DNA of 64,000 bases from Voacanga thouarsii (lineage: Eukaryota; Streptophyta; Magnoliopsida; Gentianales; Apocynaceae): NCBI GenBank assembly GCA_026120185.1, contig JANUWF010001113.1, positions 1 to 64,000 of the forward strand, read 5' to 3'. This document shows, in pieces, positions 22,827 to 34,608 of this stretch (position 1 is the stretch's first letter; each line of letters opens with the position of its first letter). The notes under the pieces were generated by a model. That model saw nothing but the letters and a program-made list of their open reading frames with translations, ran no database searches and was not told the DNA's origin. Made by a program: the position numbers and the translations under genes.

Positions 22827-24271
22827 TGTTAGGGATATGCCCTAGAGTCAATTTATACTTATACAATTGTCATTATGTTTTATATAATAATATGAGGCTT
22901 TCATTTCCATGAATAGTGAGTTTTGTTTTGTTGGTCATCAAGTACGTGACTTGATAGTAAAACCCTACAATGAATACAATGACTATTCTAAAACTCGTCC
23001 TCGATCGATTATTATTATTGGAATAATAATAAATTAAGATTAGTATGTTTGTGACTTGATGGCTATGTTTTATCGGCCATGGATATTTGTGATATCGAGT
23101 CAAGACATAAATAAATGTTAGACAACATTGTATTGGACATGACCCACTGTGAGAGTACTTCATGGAATATGTCATAAGTACTTTCTAGCCATAATAATAT
23201 TGAAAGTCCTTCGACCTAAATTCATCATAGTTCCTTACTTGATAAATTATATATTTTGACATTGTCTAAAGTTGTCTTTAACCAGATAATAAATTAGACT
23301 ACCGTTAGATATAGAATAAATCAAGGAGAGGAATATGATTGATTGTGAAGGAATTTGTCCCTCTCGAGTTATGGGAGAGATATCCATGGGCCCCTTGATA
23401 AGTTAGACTGTTAAAAATGCATGGCCGTGCTCAAATATATCAATCTAAGATATTGATATCATTTGTTTGAACAGTCTACTATGAAATCAAGAAATAATTG
23501 ATTAAGCTTAATAAGGATGACATGCTCCGTGCCTTATGCTTAATCTGGATATCGTGTGACAAAAGGACTAAATATAAAATTATGGTTTGGTTCAAAGAGA
23601 TCACCGATCTTCATTTAACCTGGATAGTTATAATGTTTTGCTAGAAACCGCTTATAACTTGTGGGCCATTTAAATATGATTTAGGCACACTGCTAGTGTT
23701 AAATGAACCTATAGGGTCACATAATAAGCGAACTTGTTTGGTTCTTTTTCTGGTGACCAGGTTCGATGAATCTGGATGATATCCAGATTATAAGAATCTG
23801 ACTTGGTAAAATAATTAGTTAAATTACCGACATAATGGCAGAATCTTATCATATCAGTTTTAATTTAATTTGAATTTAAATTAGAATATGATAAGATATT
23901 ATTAGAGTTGGACTCTAAGAGGTTCGAGGGTTTTTAAGAAAACCCTAGTCGTCTTTTCAATAGTCCAATTTTCGGTTGAGAACATTCGTGCCATTCTCTA
24001 CCAGAAAAAAAAAAACCTCTCAAACCCTAGGCGCTAGCACTCCCCGGGTATCGAGTGAGTTCGCGGTGTGTATCCGATAGAGGACTTTCGCATACTGCAG
24101 TGTCTGGTGATTGTTCGGGTTGAACGTACAACAGCGCAACCAGAATCGAAGGATTTCGATTGCAGCAACCAGAGGCAATTCTTAAAGCTTAGATCTTCTT
24201 AATCGTTTACTTGGGTCCTCGGGAGGGATTCGTAGATGTTTTCCGCGTTTAGGAGTCCACGAATCCTAACA
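22827..24271 (+). repeat. 3' LTR of the copia element
   Basis: TGTTAGGGATATGCCC to CGAATCCTAACA, 1445 bp. Followed by the TATTC duplication at 24272-24276. Confidence 0.95.
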
Positions 24272-24276
24272 TATTC

Positions 24277-25025
24277 AACAATCACAAATAGCCACAATTC
24301 CACCCTTAGCTATATGCATGGAGCTCCTAATGATCATATGCATGAATTAAGTATCAAATAGTCTTTAACTTCTAATCTAATCCAACTCATGAAGCTCAAG
24401 GAGTAATTCATCATTTAAGATAGCATACACAATCCCAATTTTTGGCCAAAATTGTCCCTAAAATTAGAAAACGTCATCTACACCATTTTAACTATAGGAA
24501 CTGAATAAAAATCATACATTTGTGCTCGTGTATGCATGGGCAAGAAAAAGATGCAAGCTTTTTGCAGAAATCTAAGCTCCTTGCTTACGGATTAAATATG
24601 ATGTTATTGTGAAAAATGGAAGATTTTGAGATTTTTTATCCATAGGATCAACAAAAGAGAAGTAGATAGATGTTATAGAAGTGTTTAGGAGATGAAAAAT
24701 ATAATTTTGGGAAGTGGGGGATGTGAAGCCGGCACGGGTTAGAGAGACTTTGAGAGGGAGATTGGAGATTCTGAAGAAAAAGTGGCCAAAATGGCCTATA
24801 AAAGCGCCTCACCCGACATGAACCAATGCCGGTGCTCGCCATAGCCAGCGCCAGTTCATTCTGTCCAGTTCTCCAATTTTTTTTTTTTTTTTCAAAAAAA
24901 AAAAGACACACACAATAATGATGAACCATGCATTGTAATTCATGACAAATAATCAATCAAAACGACAGAAGTAAAAATTGTTTCAATCACAAAACTAAAA
25001 GTAAAGTAAAGAAAAAAATGGCTTC
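24277..25025 (-). other. Non-coding Athila-1 interior where pol would be expected
   Basis: Joins the truncated gag end (25026) to the stretch before the third ORF, across the copia insertion. No pol motif in any frame. It holds a T16-C-A11 hairpin-prone tract at 24877-24904 and a GC-rich patch at 24725-24870. The minus-strand open frame at 24648-24956 has no domain. Confidence 0.6.
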
Positions 25026-25383
25026 AATGCTTTCCACGGCTTTGATCCCATGGATTTTCCTCAGTATTCCCTGGTAATGTCCCAACTTGACGATCTCCCT
25101 GTAGTTTAGCTAACTAACCAATTTGGTTCTCCAAATTGCGCATGGAGGCCTCTAAGTTCCTTGTTGTCACATCGACCCCTTGGAACTTAGTCTCCATGGT
25201 ACTTACCAATTGGCCAATCAACTATTCCAATGGTGGCTTTGAAGGTGCTGCAGTATTGGTCATGGGGTTTTGGTTCCTTTGATTGCCTCCAAAATTGAAA
25301 GAGCCTTGCCTATGTTAATTCCCATTGCTCCAAGAGAAATTAGGGTGATTGCTCCAACCAGGATTATAGGTAGAGCTATAAGG
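25026..25383 (-). pseudogene. Athila gag C-terminal part (Athila-1)
   Basis: Minus-strand text includes NPYSSTYNPGWSNHPNFSWS, a stop, GSFNFGGNQRNQNP, another stop, then a coiled-coil-like region with METKFQGVDVTTRNLEASMR and NLENQIG, and ends near GTLPGNTEENP. This is the C-terminal linker of Athila gag. In this family the protease region normally follows soon after; here the similarity stops at about 25026. The upstream half lies beyond the family-A LTR, and the two halves join across its GTTGT duplication without losing frame. Confidence 0.85.
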
Positions 25384-26098
25384 GTTGTTGTAACACCCCA
25401 CTACTTAGGCCCGATAGGGCCGGGGATGTCGCCCCATCTAAAGGATAAGGGGTCTTTATAACTAGGTCACACAATCAAAGTAATAGAATAAAAGAAATAC
25501 TTAAAACTTAAAACTTATTACAATTCAAGAATTCAAAACAAAACCATAGAAAAAAATTTATTCACTTTCAACTTCCCCAAAGCATTACATAAAAACAGAT
25601 AACAAAATCTCTTCCAAGGTAGACAACACTAGCTACTCATCCCCGCAGCAGGATTGATCTGAAATCATGGTAAAAAAGGGTGATGAGATAAAATCTCAGT
25701 AAGTCCGTGTGTGCTTTGAGTGTTCAGTGAAAACAGTTCATGAATGCAAAGTGTAAAAACTTCATAAGAGAAATACTGGCAAGCAATAAACAATAGTCAA
25801 AATTAAGAGTGGCGTTTTGGCTTTTCCAACCATACATGTTCAATAAAATCAATCACTCAAAAGGTGGTCATAGGTTACCACACGTTGGGCCCCCCAACCA
25901 TACAACGGTCAGAATGCCACACTTGGTGAAGACTGACAAAAGGTAGGTGATCGGCCTACCGGGTAAGATTCTCCTCCTTCTCTACACCCAAACAAAACTA
26001 GTTGTCCACTCCGGCAACACACAGTCCACATGACTGATAACTGCTAGCTCGGACCGGCATGACTAAGTAGTACTGACATTTCTCTAAGTTGAGTTTAT

Positions 26099-26125
26099 CT
26101 TCTGGAGGTGGCCTCTTGCCAGAAG
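26099..26125 (-). promoter_or_regulatory. Conserved 27-nt stem (LTR family A)
   Basis: Minus-strand arms are CTTCTGG and CCAGAAG, with a bulged C and an inner AAGAGG/CCACCT. The outer seven pairs are perfect. About 50 nt downstream of the palindrome TTGAGTACTCAA (about 26166-26181). Confidence 0.75.
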
Positions 26126-26890
26126 ACTCACTCTTGCTCTTCAAAACTAGTACTACTAGCCTACCCTTGTTGAGTACTCAACGTAATATATATATATCCC
26201 ACTTGGAAAAATGAATAAAACATTGTACCACTTGTAAATGGCAATTAAGGATTTCCAAAGTCTTTGTCAAAATTAGTTTAGAAACAATCTAGTGTTTGAA
26301 TAAAATTGCTTGCTGATTTTCAAATAATTGGTTTGACAGAAACAAGAAAGGAAACAGTCCCTAATTGCCTTTACCAAATCAGCGTTCACAAACTTCGGGT
26401 TTAACTTGCCATAATAACTTTTTGCAACAACAAGTTTTATGCAGGAGCTTACTTGATCCTTAGCTCGAGATAAAACAAAGGTCTCCAACAGCTGACCTAA
26501 CCCCGCTTGGGGTAAATATAAGCCATAATTAAACTCAAGCTGAAATTCACTTTCACAAATAAACCTAGCTCAACTTAGTACAACCATGACCCTAGTGTCC
26601 CAAGCTTTAAGCTTAGATAAATAAACAAAAAGGTTTATAAAATAAATCTAGCTCGATATTAAATAACTAGAGTTTGGGAAAATAGGTGCAATAAGTGGGA
26701 AGTTTAAATCTTGCTAAAAATAAATTAGGGTTTATTTGATTAAGGCTCCTAGGTCATAGATGGTATTATGTAAAATAATAATCTAGTAATAATTAATGGT
26801 TAGAAAATAATTGGTAGCTAGAATTAGTTGTAAGTAAATTTTAATAGGTTTTGATTAAAAGCTAATAAATAAATTTTAATAGTATTTATG

Positions 26891-26893
<3 letters not shown>

Positions 26894-26923
<30 letters not shown>
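26894..26923. repeat. (AT)15 microsatellite
   Basis: AT dinucleotide run within the family-A LTR. Confidence 0.95.
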
Positions 26924-26924
<1 letters not shown>

Positions 26925-27734
26925 ACTTACTAAATTAATATTTTACCTATTATGATTATTTATGAAAAAGGCTTTATTTGATATTCTTATTTTACATAAT
27001 GTCTATATATTTTATTTCTTTAATAAAAGTTATCATTTATTTGACTAAAATATCATTATTTTATAAAAGAGACCAAATCCACATTTTCCTAGGATTTTCA
27101 AAATTCACTAGAAGAAGATATAGCAATAATCATTTTATCGATGAAATAAAATTATCTTAGGAACAACAAAGTCATGATCATATTTCTATTGCTAACCATA
27201 ATCATGAACATACACTCCACACCAATTCATCAAATCATCCAAATCATGAATAAAAGGCATGGATATAAATTTACCAAGGCATCATCAAAACTCTACTAAC
27301 ATAAACATATTCATAGCTTTAACAAAAATACATGAACATAACCCTATTCACCAAAGGTGACATAATCTCTAACATTATTGATCACATAAACCACTCACGA
27401 CATGAAGAGCATGCAACAAAACCCTAAAATTCCATACAATCATCTAAGATAATCAACTCATGTATCAATTCCCATCTCCATCACATACACACATTTATTC
27501 GTGCTTCAATTTCAACTCAACACAACAACACATGCTAAAACCCTAATCATAATCCATCTCCTTCCAATATCATCCTAGAGATATGAATCTAGAATTTAAA
27601 GAGGAGTTTGAAGATGCTTACTTGATTGATGACTACCTTTGAGTAGTTTCAAAGGGAACCTAACTCTTAGGAGACTTGATCCACCCAAGAGAGATGAAGA
27701 AAATATGGCCATGGTTGAAGTCACCATTTGGCCA

Positions 27735-27781
27735 AGAGAGAGAGAGAGAGACAGAGAGAGAGAGAGAAAGAGAAAAAGAGA
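27735..27781. repeat. (AG)n-rich microsatellite
   Basis: Imperfect AG run in the family-A LTR. The plus-strand copies have CT runs at the matching place (44132-44151 and 53621-53652). Confidence 0.9.
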
Positions 27782-29865
27782 GTTTATTAGTATGTTTATA
27801 TATACATATATTCATTAGGAGTTGAAGATGAGTGAAGATGGAATCGATTGATCATGCTTACCTTGAAGGTGTTTTTGAGCCTTCACAAAAATACTAGTTT
27901 TTTATCCAAATGAGAGGGCTTGATTTCCAAGTTTGATGTTAAAAGTGGGAGGAATGGATTCACAGGAGTGAGTAGGTACAATCTGGAGTTTTTTTTTAAG
28001 AAGATTGAAGTGGTTTTGGCGGCCTTAGGCGAGAGAAGGTTAGTAGGTGTTCTTGGTGTTCGTAAAGGTTGAAGAGAATGTTGAGGATTAAGGGAGAGCT
28101 GGCCGAAATTCTGTGGGATTAAGGTAGCTGAATTGTTTGAGGGGTTTTGGCAACTGAATTTTCTGGTTTGAAAGGAAAAGGAAAGCTGGTTGTTTGAAAT
28201 CCAAAAAGAATAATTTAGGGAATCAATTTTGAAAACAAAATATGATAAGAAGATCTTGGTCAATAGAGAGCTTTTGGAAACTCCAATGGCCAGTTGTTTG
28301 TCTGTGATTTTTGTTGGAATAAAAGTTGTTTGAAGGAGCTTAATGGTGCCCGAAAATATGGTGCATAATGGTGAAGGGATTTCTGGTTGTTTGAGGAATG
28401 ATTTATGGTAGTTTACTAAATATGTTTGCTGGAATTTTAGTCTTCAATCAATGGCTTGATTGGAGTAATTGATAGAGATATTTTAGGAGCTTGCAGAAGA
28501 TTTGAAAAGGTATTTAGAGGTCTTTCAAGGTTGGTTTCCAGCCTTCTTTATGGTGAAAAAACGTGGCTAAGATGCTGGGTGAAAAACTGGAAAAAACAGC
28601 TTAGTTTAGGATCACCAAAGCTGCGAAAGTTGTCTAGAAAATGTTTTGGTTTGCACAACATTTGTGCAGTCCGGTTTTGGCCTTATAATTTTAGACTTCA
28701 AACTGGTCAAGAGGGCTATTTTTCTGGCAGCATTTGGGAGGGAATGATGGCTTAAAATTTTGACACTTGGACTTAACAAGAAGCTGGAAAAATTTCATAT
28801 TCCTACATGAACAAGATGAATATACTTAGGTTGGAGTTTGAAAGTTCAACCATGGAGGTTAATTCTCTTGGGAACCTTCCACTACTCCTCCCCATTTTCG
28901 GCCAACAAGATGACTTATTCATAGCCATTTTTTGAAACCTAAATCTCACAGAACTTTGCTGAAATTTTATGGAATTAAATTGGATTGAACAAATTAATCA
29001 ACCTAATTGATTAAGAATTAATAAAAGCTGGGGAATTAAAAAAGGTATGAAACCCTTAGAATTTTTTTGTAGGGCACAAGAGTAGGATTAGGACATTCCT
29101 ATCATATCTCCCCTAGAACAACACTCCTACTCTTCACTAAACCGAAATATAGCCTTGTAACACCCCCTACTGTGTACCCTAAAAAGGGCGGGGATGTCAC
29201 CCCGTCCCGAGGACAATGGATCTTTAAAACAAGGTACATAATATAAAGGCAAACCCAAGAAATCAAACTTAGATAAATAAAGGAAAACTCTTGTTACATT
29301 AGAAGCATAAAACAACAATTGTCTCTCAAAACATAATGAAAAATAACAAAAGCATCAACTATTTCACATCCCGCCGACTCAACATAATTAAGCTCCTGAA
29401 AAAATGATATAAAACAGTGTGAGATTAAATCTCAGTAAGTCCCGTGTGTGCACATGGTACTTTGAACAGTTCGTGTATGTATAGTGAAAATATTTGCAGA
29501 AATATTTGACAAGTCATAAATAATTTCTCTTGGCAAGGAGTGGATTTTTCTCATTGTTATACTTTGTACAAAATAAATCATCCACTTGAATAAACAGTAA
29601 TGGTGCCACACTTTGAGCCCCATGATAAGAAAACAGCCAAGGCACCACACTTTGTGCACCTTGCTTGGACCAAATTACCACACTTTGGGCGTTCTAATCG
29701 AAGGTGAGTGTTCAGCCCACCGGGTGAGATACTCCTCCATCTCTACACCCAACAAAACCATCTGGGTGTCCATGCCGGGAAAATAAATGACACCTTACTA
29801 AGTACAAATGCTAGCTTAGACTAGCCTGACCAACCAACACTGTCGCCTTTTCAAGCCGAGCTTAT

Positions 29866-29892
29866 CTTCTGGAGGTAGCCTCCTGCCAGAAG
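29866..29892 (-). promoter_or_regulatory. Conserved 27-nt stem (LTR family B)
   Basis: Minus-strand arms CTTCTGG and CCAGAAG, inner AGGAGG/CTACCT with one G-T pair. Same place relative to the ends as in the other A/B LTRs. Confidence 0.75.
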
Positions 29893-32107
29893 ACTTACTC
29901 TAGCCCTCCAAGACTAGTATTGTTAGCCTACCCTTGTTGAATACTCAACGAACATATCCGTCAATTCCTGTCTCATAATAATAAGTCCATACTTTGGCTT
30001 TGTAAAACGTAGTTTTCTTGCAAAAGGAGTTTTCTAAAATGTTTAAGAAAAAGAGCAGTCTTGATAAAGGCATTAGGTTGACAAAACCATTTAGAGCTTA
30101 AACGTCCATGTTTACAACCCAAATAATTATAGTTCAATAATAACTTCACAAAGCTTTACAACTTCGACTTGCTATCACAACATTTAACAAAAGTGTTTAT
30201 GTAAGGATTTACTTGATATGCCTCAGATAAATAAGATAAAATCACAGCTCGCTTCTTTCAAATACCCTTCTGATCTAGAATCACATAATATCATGATTAG
30301 GGTCTCAATCATCTCAAGCATGCATTAAACTCATTTGCTCCCATAAAAAATCATGATCCATTATCTAACTTCAAATAAATCACTTAATCCCCAAAGCACA
30401 TACACCATGACCATATATCCATCAAAGACATGAATAATATATCAAAAAGATCTCGACTTAACCATCAAGATTTACATCCATTATTATCACATCAAATATA
30501 GCATCGCTATCTATTGAACATGCTTAATTCATTATTCGACTTAAAATATTCATCCATCCCAACCAAACCCATTCATCATGCTAATATACTCCCATAGACA
30601 TCATCAATCACATTAAACTTGAATTTCGACATCAAGGGTAAGAATCTCCCTACCTTGCAACCACCGGTCTAACAAGGTCTCAATGTTCCTATGGTGATCG
30701 CCACGAGTTTGCTTGAGAAGGAGAGAAAGCTGTCTTCTTTACTTCCTCTTGATTGAAAATTGAGAAAGGAGATGAAATCAGCCTCCATGTGGTGTGGTTC
30801 AAGGGAAGGAAAAGAGAAGAGTCAATGAAAGAAAGGAATCAAGAGGTTAAGATTATTTTTGCTTACCTTAGGGTGTGATTGGTTTTGGCTAGGGATTGCT
30901 CTTGTGATTTTCAAAAATTGCAGGAGAGTATTTGCTGGAATTTTTGTGTAGTAAGGAGGGAGTGGTCGGCTATCTTGGTTTAGGGTTAGAAGAGGTGGAT
31001 TTAGAGTTAGAAGTTGTTGCTATAGAGGACTCCTAATGGCTCTAGGTTTCTTTGGCAGTACTGGCGAAAAATTGCAACTTGCTGTACTCTTATTGCTGGC
31101 CAAATTTAAGAGGGGTTAAGAGAATAAAATTAGTCTGGAATTGTTCTCCTAGGCTAGTCGAAATAGTGCTCAAGAATAGGGCTGAGCATGTTCAGGTTTT
31201 TGGACAAAACAAGAAGGAGTTAGTGCAGCTTTGGTAACCAGAAATTCTGTGCAAAATCTGTGAGCAAAAAAGGGAAAATTCTGGGATGTTTTGGTTGTTG
31301 TTCTACAGCAAATCAGAGGGGGAAAATGAGGGTTTCAGGTGCTATAGTTTGGCTTAATCAACAAGGAGTTTTGGTATGTTTTGGAGTGCAGAATTTTTGT
31401 GTGATATGGTGTGCAAAGCTGGCTGAAATTTTTTGTGCATAAGCTGGCCGAAATTTTGGAAATTTTAGTGGATAAAATCTGATTTTGTGTTGCTAAAGTG
31501 ATCTGGTTTGGTGAGAAGTGTTCTAGGTGATTTGAGCTAGGTTTAGAAGAGTTTGATTGCTTTTAGGATTGAAGAATTTTCGTGCAGCTTGTGCATGCAC
31601 AAGGCTGACCAAAAATTACAAGATAAGAGGAACAAAAATTTGGTTTGTTTAGGATTAGGATAAAGCCTGATTTGCAAGAGAATGTAGGATAAGATTTCCT
31701 AGTATTAGAAGAGTTTGTGTTGAGCTAGAACTTCTTCAAAGGTGGTAGTACTAAGTTGGAAAATTTTCCAGATTTTCAGCTAGGGTTCCATGATCAAAGT
31801 CACCAAGATATTTAATTAGAAAAATAACAATTTAATTACAGGTATCAATTATAAAATTTGATAAATTAAAATCAAGCTGGAATTTAATTACTCTAGCTAG
31901 AATTTTCGAAAATAAAAAAGGATAAAAGCTGGAAATAAAGTTAATCTTTATCCTTATCAAAAGTCCTTGAATTTTAGGAGATAATTATGGAGACTTATTC
32001 CTAAGAAGATGGCGCTAAAAATTTAAAAAGGAAAGCTAGGATTTTTGGCCAAGCATGAGGAAATCTAGGAAAGAATTCAAAAAGAAAAGCTAAGATTCGC
32101 AAGAGGT

Positions 32108-32160
32108 AAGATTCGAACTCGGGTCACCAAGGGATAATCAACAAACCTAACCGCTATTCC
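32108..32160 (-). promoter_or_regulatory. tRNA-like box A/box B module in a family-B LTR
   Basis: Minus strand: box-A-like AATAGCGGTTAGG, about 25 nt, then box-B-like GAGTTCGAATCTT. The B box fits the GGTTCGANTCC consensus well. Confidence 0.5.
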
Positions 32161-32470
32161 AAATCAACTCCAATGATAATATTTCTCTAAGAAATTCTTT
32201 TCACCCTAATTCTCATCCCTCCATCTCCTCTACTAAACTTCACTTAAAACAACTCTCAAATAATGCAACAACACATTTAAATAATTTAATGCAAGCACAA
32301 CCTTGAAAATCACATGCACCCATGCAAAAATAATTTTAAGATATTACATGAAATGCGAAATGCTATGCAATGCATGACTTTTTCCCCATAAGTCAATGGT
32401 GGTTTTGGGCGGGGTATTACAAGCCTTTCTACACAAAAATAAAATTTAATCATGCTAAAACTCCAATAAT

Positions 32471-32520
32471 GGAATTTGAACTTTAGACCTCAAGGATTAA
32501 TTCCAAAGCTCTAACCACTA
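32471..32520 (-). promoter_or_regulatory. tRNA-like box A/box B module in a family-A LTR
   Basis: Minus strand: TAGTGGTTAGAGC, then about 25 nt, then AAGTTCAAATTCC. Same place, near the LTR start, as in the other family-A copies. Confidence 0.5.
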
Positions 32521-32783
32521 AACCACAACAACTCTTGTTCTTATTTTCTCTCCCAATTATTTTTCCTATTTAATCCTCAAGCTATCTCCCTATATTCACC
32601 TCAAGCAAAAATTACTATTTTGCCATTCTTACTCCACATGCTCAAATAAGCCATCTAGGCTACCAATCCAATATCCAAAGAATATAGAATCATATAAAAA
32701 TATATTTATGCATGCAATAAAACACGATATGCATCCCAACCCCCTTACTCTAAGGTTGGTTTCAACTGGGGTTTCACAGTTGT

Positions 32784-33700
32784 TACCTAGCCGGACATTA
32801 CCTGCAAAAGTCGCTTGTTCTGAAGTTTCTTGGAGTAACCCCATATTTTGGCATTCATGATTGGGGTGTCCCTTTCCACAGAAATCACAACTTACGTTTA
32901 AAACCTGGCCTTAAGGTATCACCATCTGTTCCATCTTTTGGGTTAAGGCGTTCACCTTAGCTTCTAATGCTGCCACAGCATCCACTTCGTGTACTCCTTG
33001 CACACGAGCTCTAGACCTTGTACTTCCTCAAGAATAGTTATTAGAAGCCAAATTTTCAATAAACTCAAATACTTGTTCCGGGGTCTTATGATTGATGGAA
33101 CCCTCTGCAGAAGAGTCCACCACTTGCCGTGTTGCGAACGTAATACCATTCAAAAAGATAAGCATCTGCATTCCTAGCTCAAATCCATAGTGTGGGCATT
33201 TCCTTAGCATCTCCTTAAATCTTTCCTAACTTTCATATAAGGGCTCAGAATCTAATTATTGGAAGGCAAATATCTCGATCCTAAGTTTGGCTATCCTAGC
33301 TGGAGGAAAATATTTGGCCAGGAATTTTTCAACCAGGGCATTCCAAGTAGTGATGGAACCGGTAGGTAAAGACTTTAACCAAGATTTGGCTCTATCCCTC
33401 AAAGAAAAAGGAAAAAGTCTTAACGTTATGGCATCCTTCGAAACACCATTCATCTTAAAAGTATCACAAATCTTAAGAAAGCTAGCTAAATGAGCATTGA
33501 GATTTTCTTCAAGTAGCCCATCGAATTGAACCATGTTTGGAACTATTTGGATAATGTTGGGCTTTATTTCAAAATTATTCGTGTCCACCCTAGGCCTAGT
33601 AATACTCGAGCCTATGACTGAGATTGTAGGTTTCACAAAGTCATCCATAACCCTCTTTTTTCCAGCATTGTTGTTTTGAGCACCATCCATTTCGACGATT
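32784..33700 (-). pseudogene. Athila gag N-terminal and central part (Athila-1)
   Basis: The minus-strand frame begins near MDGAQNNNAGKKRVMDDFVK (about 33690) and runs through the capsid-like retrotransposon gag domain: NMVQFDGLLEENLNAHLASF, then TLRLFPFSLRDRAKSWLKSL, ALVEKFLAKYFPPAR (to 33256). After stops come FKEMLRKCPHYGFELGMQM and PEQVFEFIENLASNNYS, then a zinc knuckle CDFCGKGHPNHEC near 32870. Gag builds the particle that packages element RNA. At least three stops break it. The frame continues into 25383 once the family-A LTR and one GTTGT copy are ignored. Upstream, an open frame to 33837 includes family-B LTR sequence and is not a real start. Confidence 0.88.
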
Positions 33701-33782
33701 AAATTCTTTTGGATTGTTCGGCAGATCTTTGTTAGTGTCCTTTCGATTGTTCGGCAGGTCTTTAGCATTGCGAACATAGTTT

Positions 33783-34608
33783 TCTCAAAGTGATCTTTCA
33801 AATGCTTTATTAGAAGAAAGAGGTTATTTGTAGACAAAACTATTTTTTAAGTAAAAAGATTTTTGTATAAACTTTATTTAACAAAATTGACCATCAGGTA
33901 GACTGTGCTTGCAACCCAAGTAATTATATGTAACACATTTTCCAATCATATTTGACTAGCAAACAAAACTTTAACTGAAAAATATTTATGTAAGAACTTG
34001 CTTGATTTAAGTATTCAGGTATATAATAGATCAACTTGACCTCTAAATCCAAAATGCAAATAGCACTTTCGTCTAAAATAATAATAACTTAAATCTAACA
34101 TCATTCCATCAAATGTGTGATCAATATTTTCATCTACGACTATGACACCATCTTAACCCAACAACTTAGCATGTATCAAACTCCACTATACACATAACTT
34201 ATTCTCTTCATGCAAATTAATCCGTTTCTCATAAAAATATGTCATAGCAAGCAATTCTATTCAAAAATATTAATATTGTCTCTCACATAGCAGCTAGTCA
34301 TCAATAGGCTATAAAATATTGCTATATAATATAAAAGATATGCATAGATCAGATCATTGCTCTCATGGCCATCAAAACATTTAAATCAATCCAAAGATCA
34401 TTTCTTATGCAACAAATGATATAATAATCTTAGATCCATTAAAAGAAAACCAATACTTGTATAATACATATTCTTAACTTGAGTACATCTAGATCTAATT
34501 AAAGCAACCCAATCTAATCTTCTAAATGCACACAAGAATATTTTCATATAAATAAATAGGTGCCATCATTGAAACATTCCTATGTCTTGCATCTAAGGTT
34601 TGAGTTTC
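33783..34608 (-). repeat. Family-B gypsy LTR, first part (truncated at left)
   Basis: Aligns with 30025-30600 of the complete minus-strand family-B LTR (CAACCCAAGTAATTAT, TATGTAAGAACTTGCTTGAT and neighbours). The left end stops at about 33783 against Athila-1 gag; roughly 0.9 kb that should precede it is absent. The right end is the insertion site of Athila-2, with GTTTC at 34604-34608. It continues at 47201. Confidence 0.75.

Larger units (their letters stand above)
15873..24271 (+). mobile_element. Near-complete Ty1/copia element (8.4 kb, TSD TATTC)
   Basis: 5' LTR 15873-17315, primer-binding site 17317-17328, leader, gag-pol in essentially one frame, polypurine tract 22816-22826, 3' LTR 22827-24271. 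The duplication TATTC occurs at 15868-15872 and 24272-24276. The LTRs differ at roughly two dozen positions of 1443 by eye, so this is the youngest large insertion seen here. gag-pol has several stops and frameshifts, so it is not autonomous. It sits in the Athila-1 interior. Confidence 0.95.
29156..32421 (-). repeat. Solo family-B gypsy LTR, minus strand, TSD AGCCT (3266 bp)
   Basis: Plus-strand ends are TGTAACACCCCC (29156) and GGGGTATTACA (32421). Perfect AGCCT duplications at 29151-29155 and 32422-32426. Aligns throughout with the reverse complement of 57711-61056. Nested in the family-A LTR, so it is the younger of the two. It carries the stem at 29866-29892, three CCACACTTTG motifs at about 29605-29688 and a tRNA-like module at 32108-32160. 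Open frames at 31052-31442 are not conserved as proteins. Confidence 0.93.
25389..32778 (-). repeat. Solo family-A gypsy LTR, minus strand, TSD GTTGT (itself interrupted)
   Basis: Plus-strand ends are TGTAACACCCC (25389) and GGGTTTCACA (32778). Perfect GTTGT duplications lie at 25384-25388 and 32779-32783. Minus the nested family-B LTR and its duplication, it is about 4.1 kb. No internal element sequence remains. It contains the stem at 26099-26125, a TATATATATA core promoter candidate near 26190, the CCACACGTTGG/CCACACTTGG array at about 25877-25925, and a tRNA-like module at 32471-32520. (AT)n lies at 26894-26923 and (GA)n at 27735-27781. The open frames inside are not supported as genes. 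Confidence 0.92.
10931..33780 (-). mobile_element. Athila-1: Athila-like gypsy element lacking pol
   Basis: Minus-strand order from the right: gag (33700-32779 and 25383-25026), a non-coding stretch (25025-24277 and 15867-15517), an ORF in the env-like position (15516-14319), 3' UTR, polypurine tract and 3' LTR (10931-12476). No protease, RT, RNase H or integrase text is present between gag and the env-position ORF. The 5' LTR and primer-binding site are gone; the right end meets a family-B LTR at about 33783. Two later insertions split it: the copia element at 15873-24271 and the family-A LTR at 25389-32778. Confidence 0.8.

Noticed and set aside
24790..24805. TATA box (CCTATAAAAGCG) for a plus-strand gene
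   Set aside because: No coding frame follows within the Athila-1 non-coding stretch, and the element reads on the other strand.
31052..31442. Two plus-strand open frames with cysteine-rich text
   Set aside because: Inside a solo family-B LTR with perfect ends and TSD, and not conserved in the sister copy at 57711-61056.
32989..33177. Open frames on the plus strand opposite gag
   Set aside because: Shadows of Athila-1 gag; the minus-strand reading has the zinc knuckle and gag motifs.
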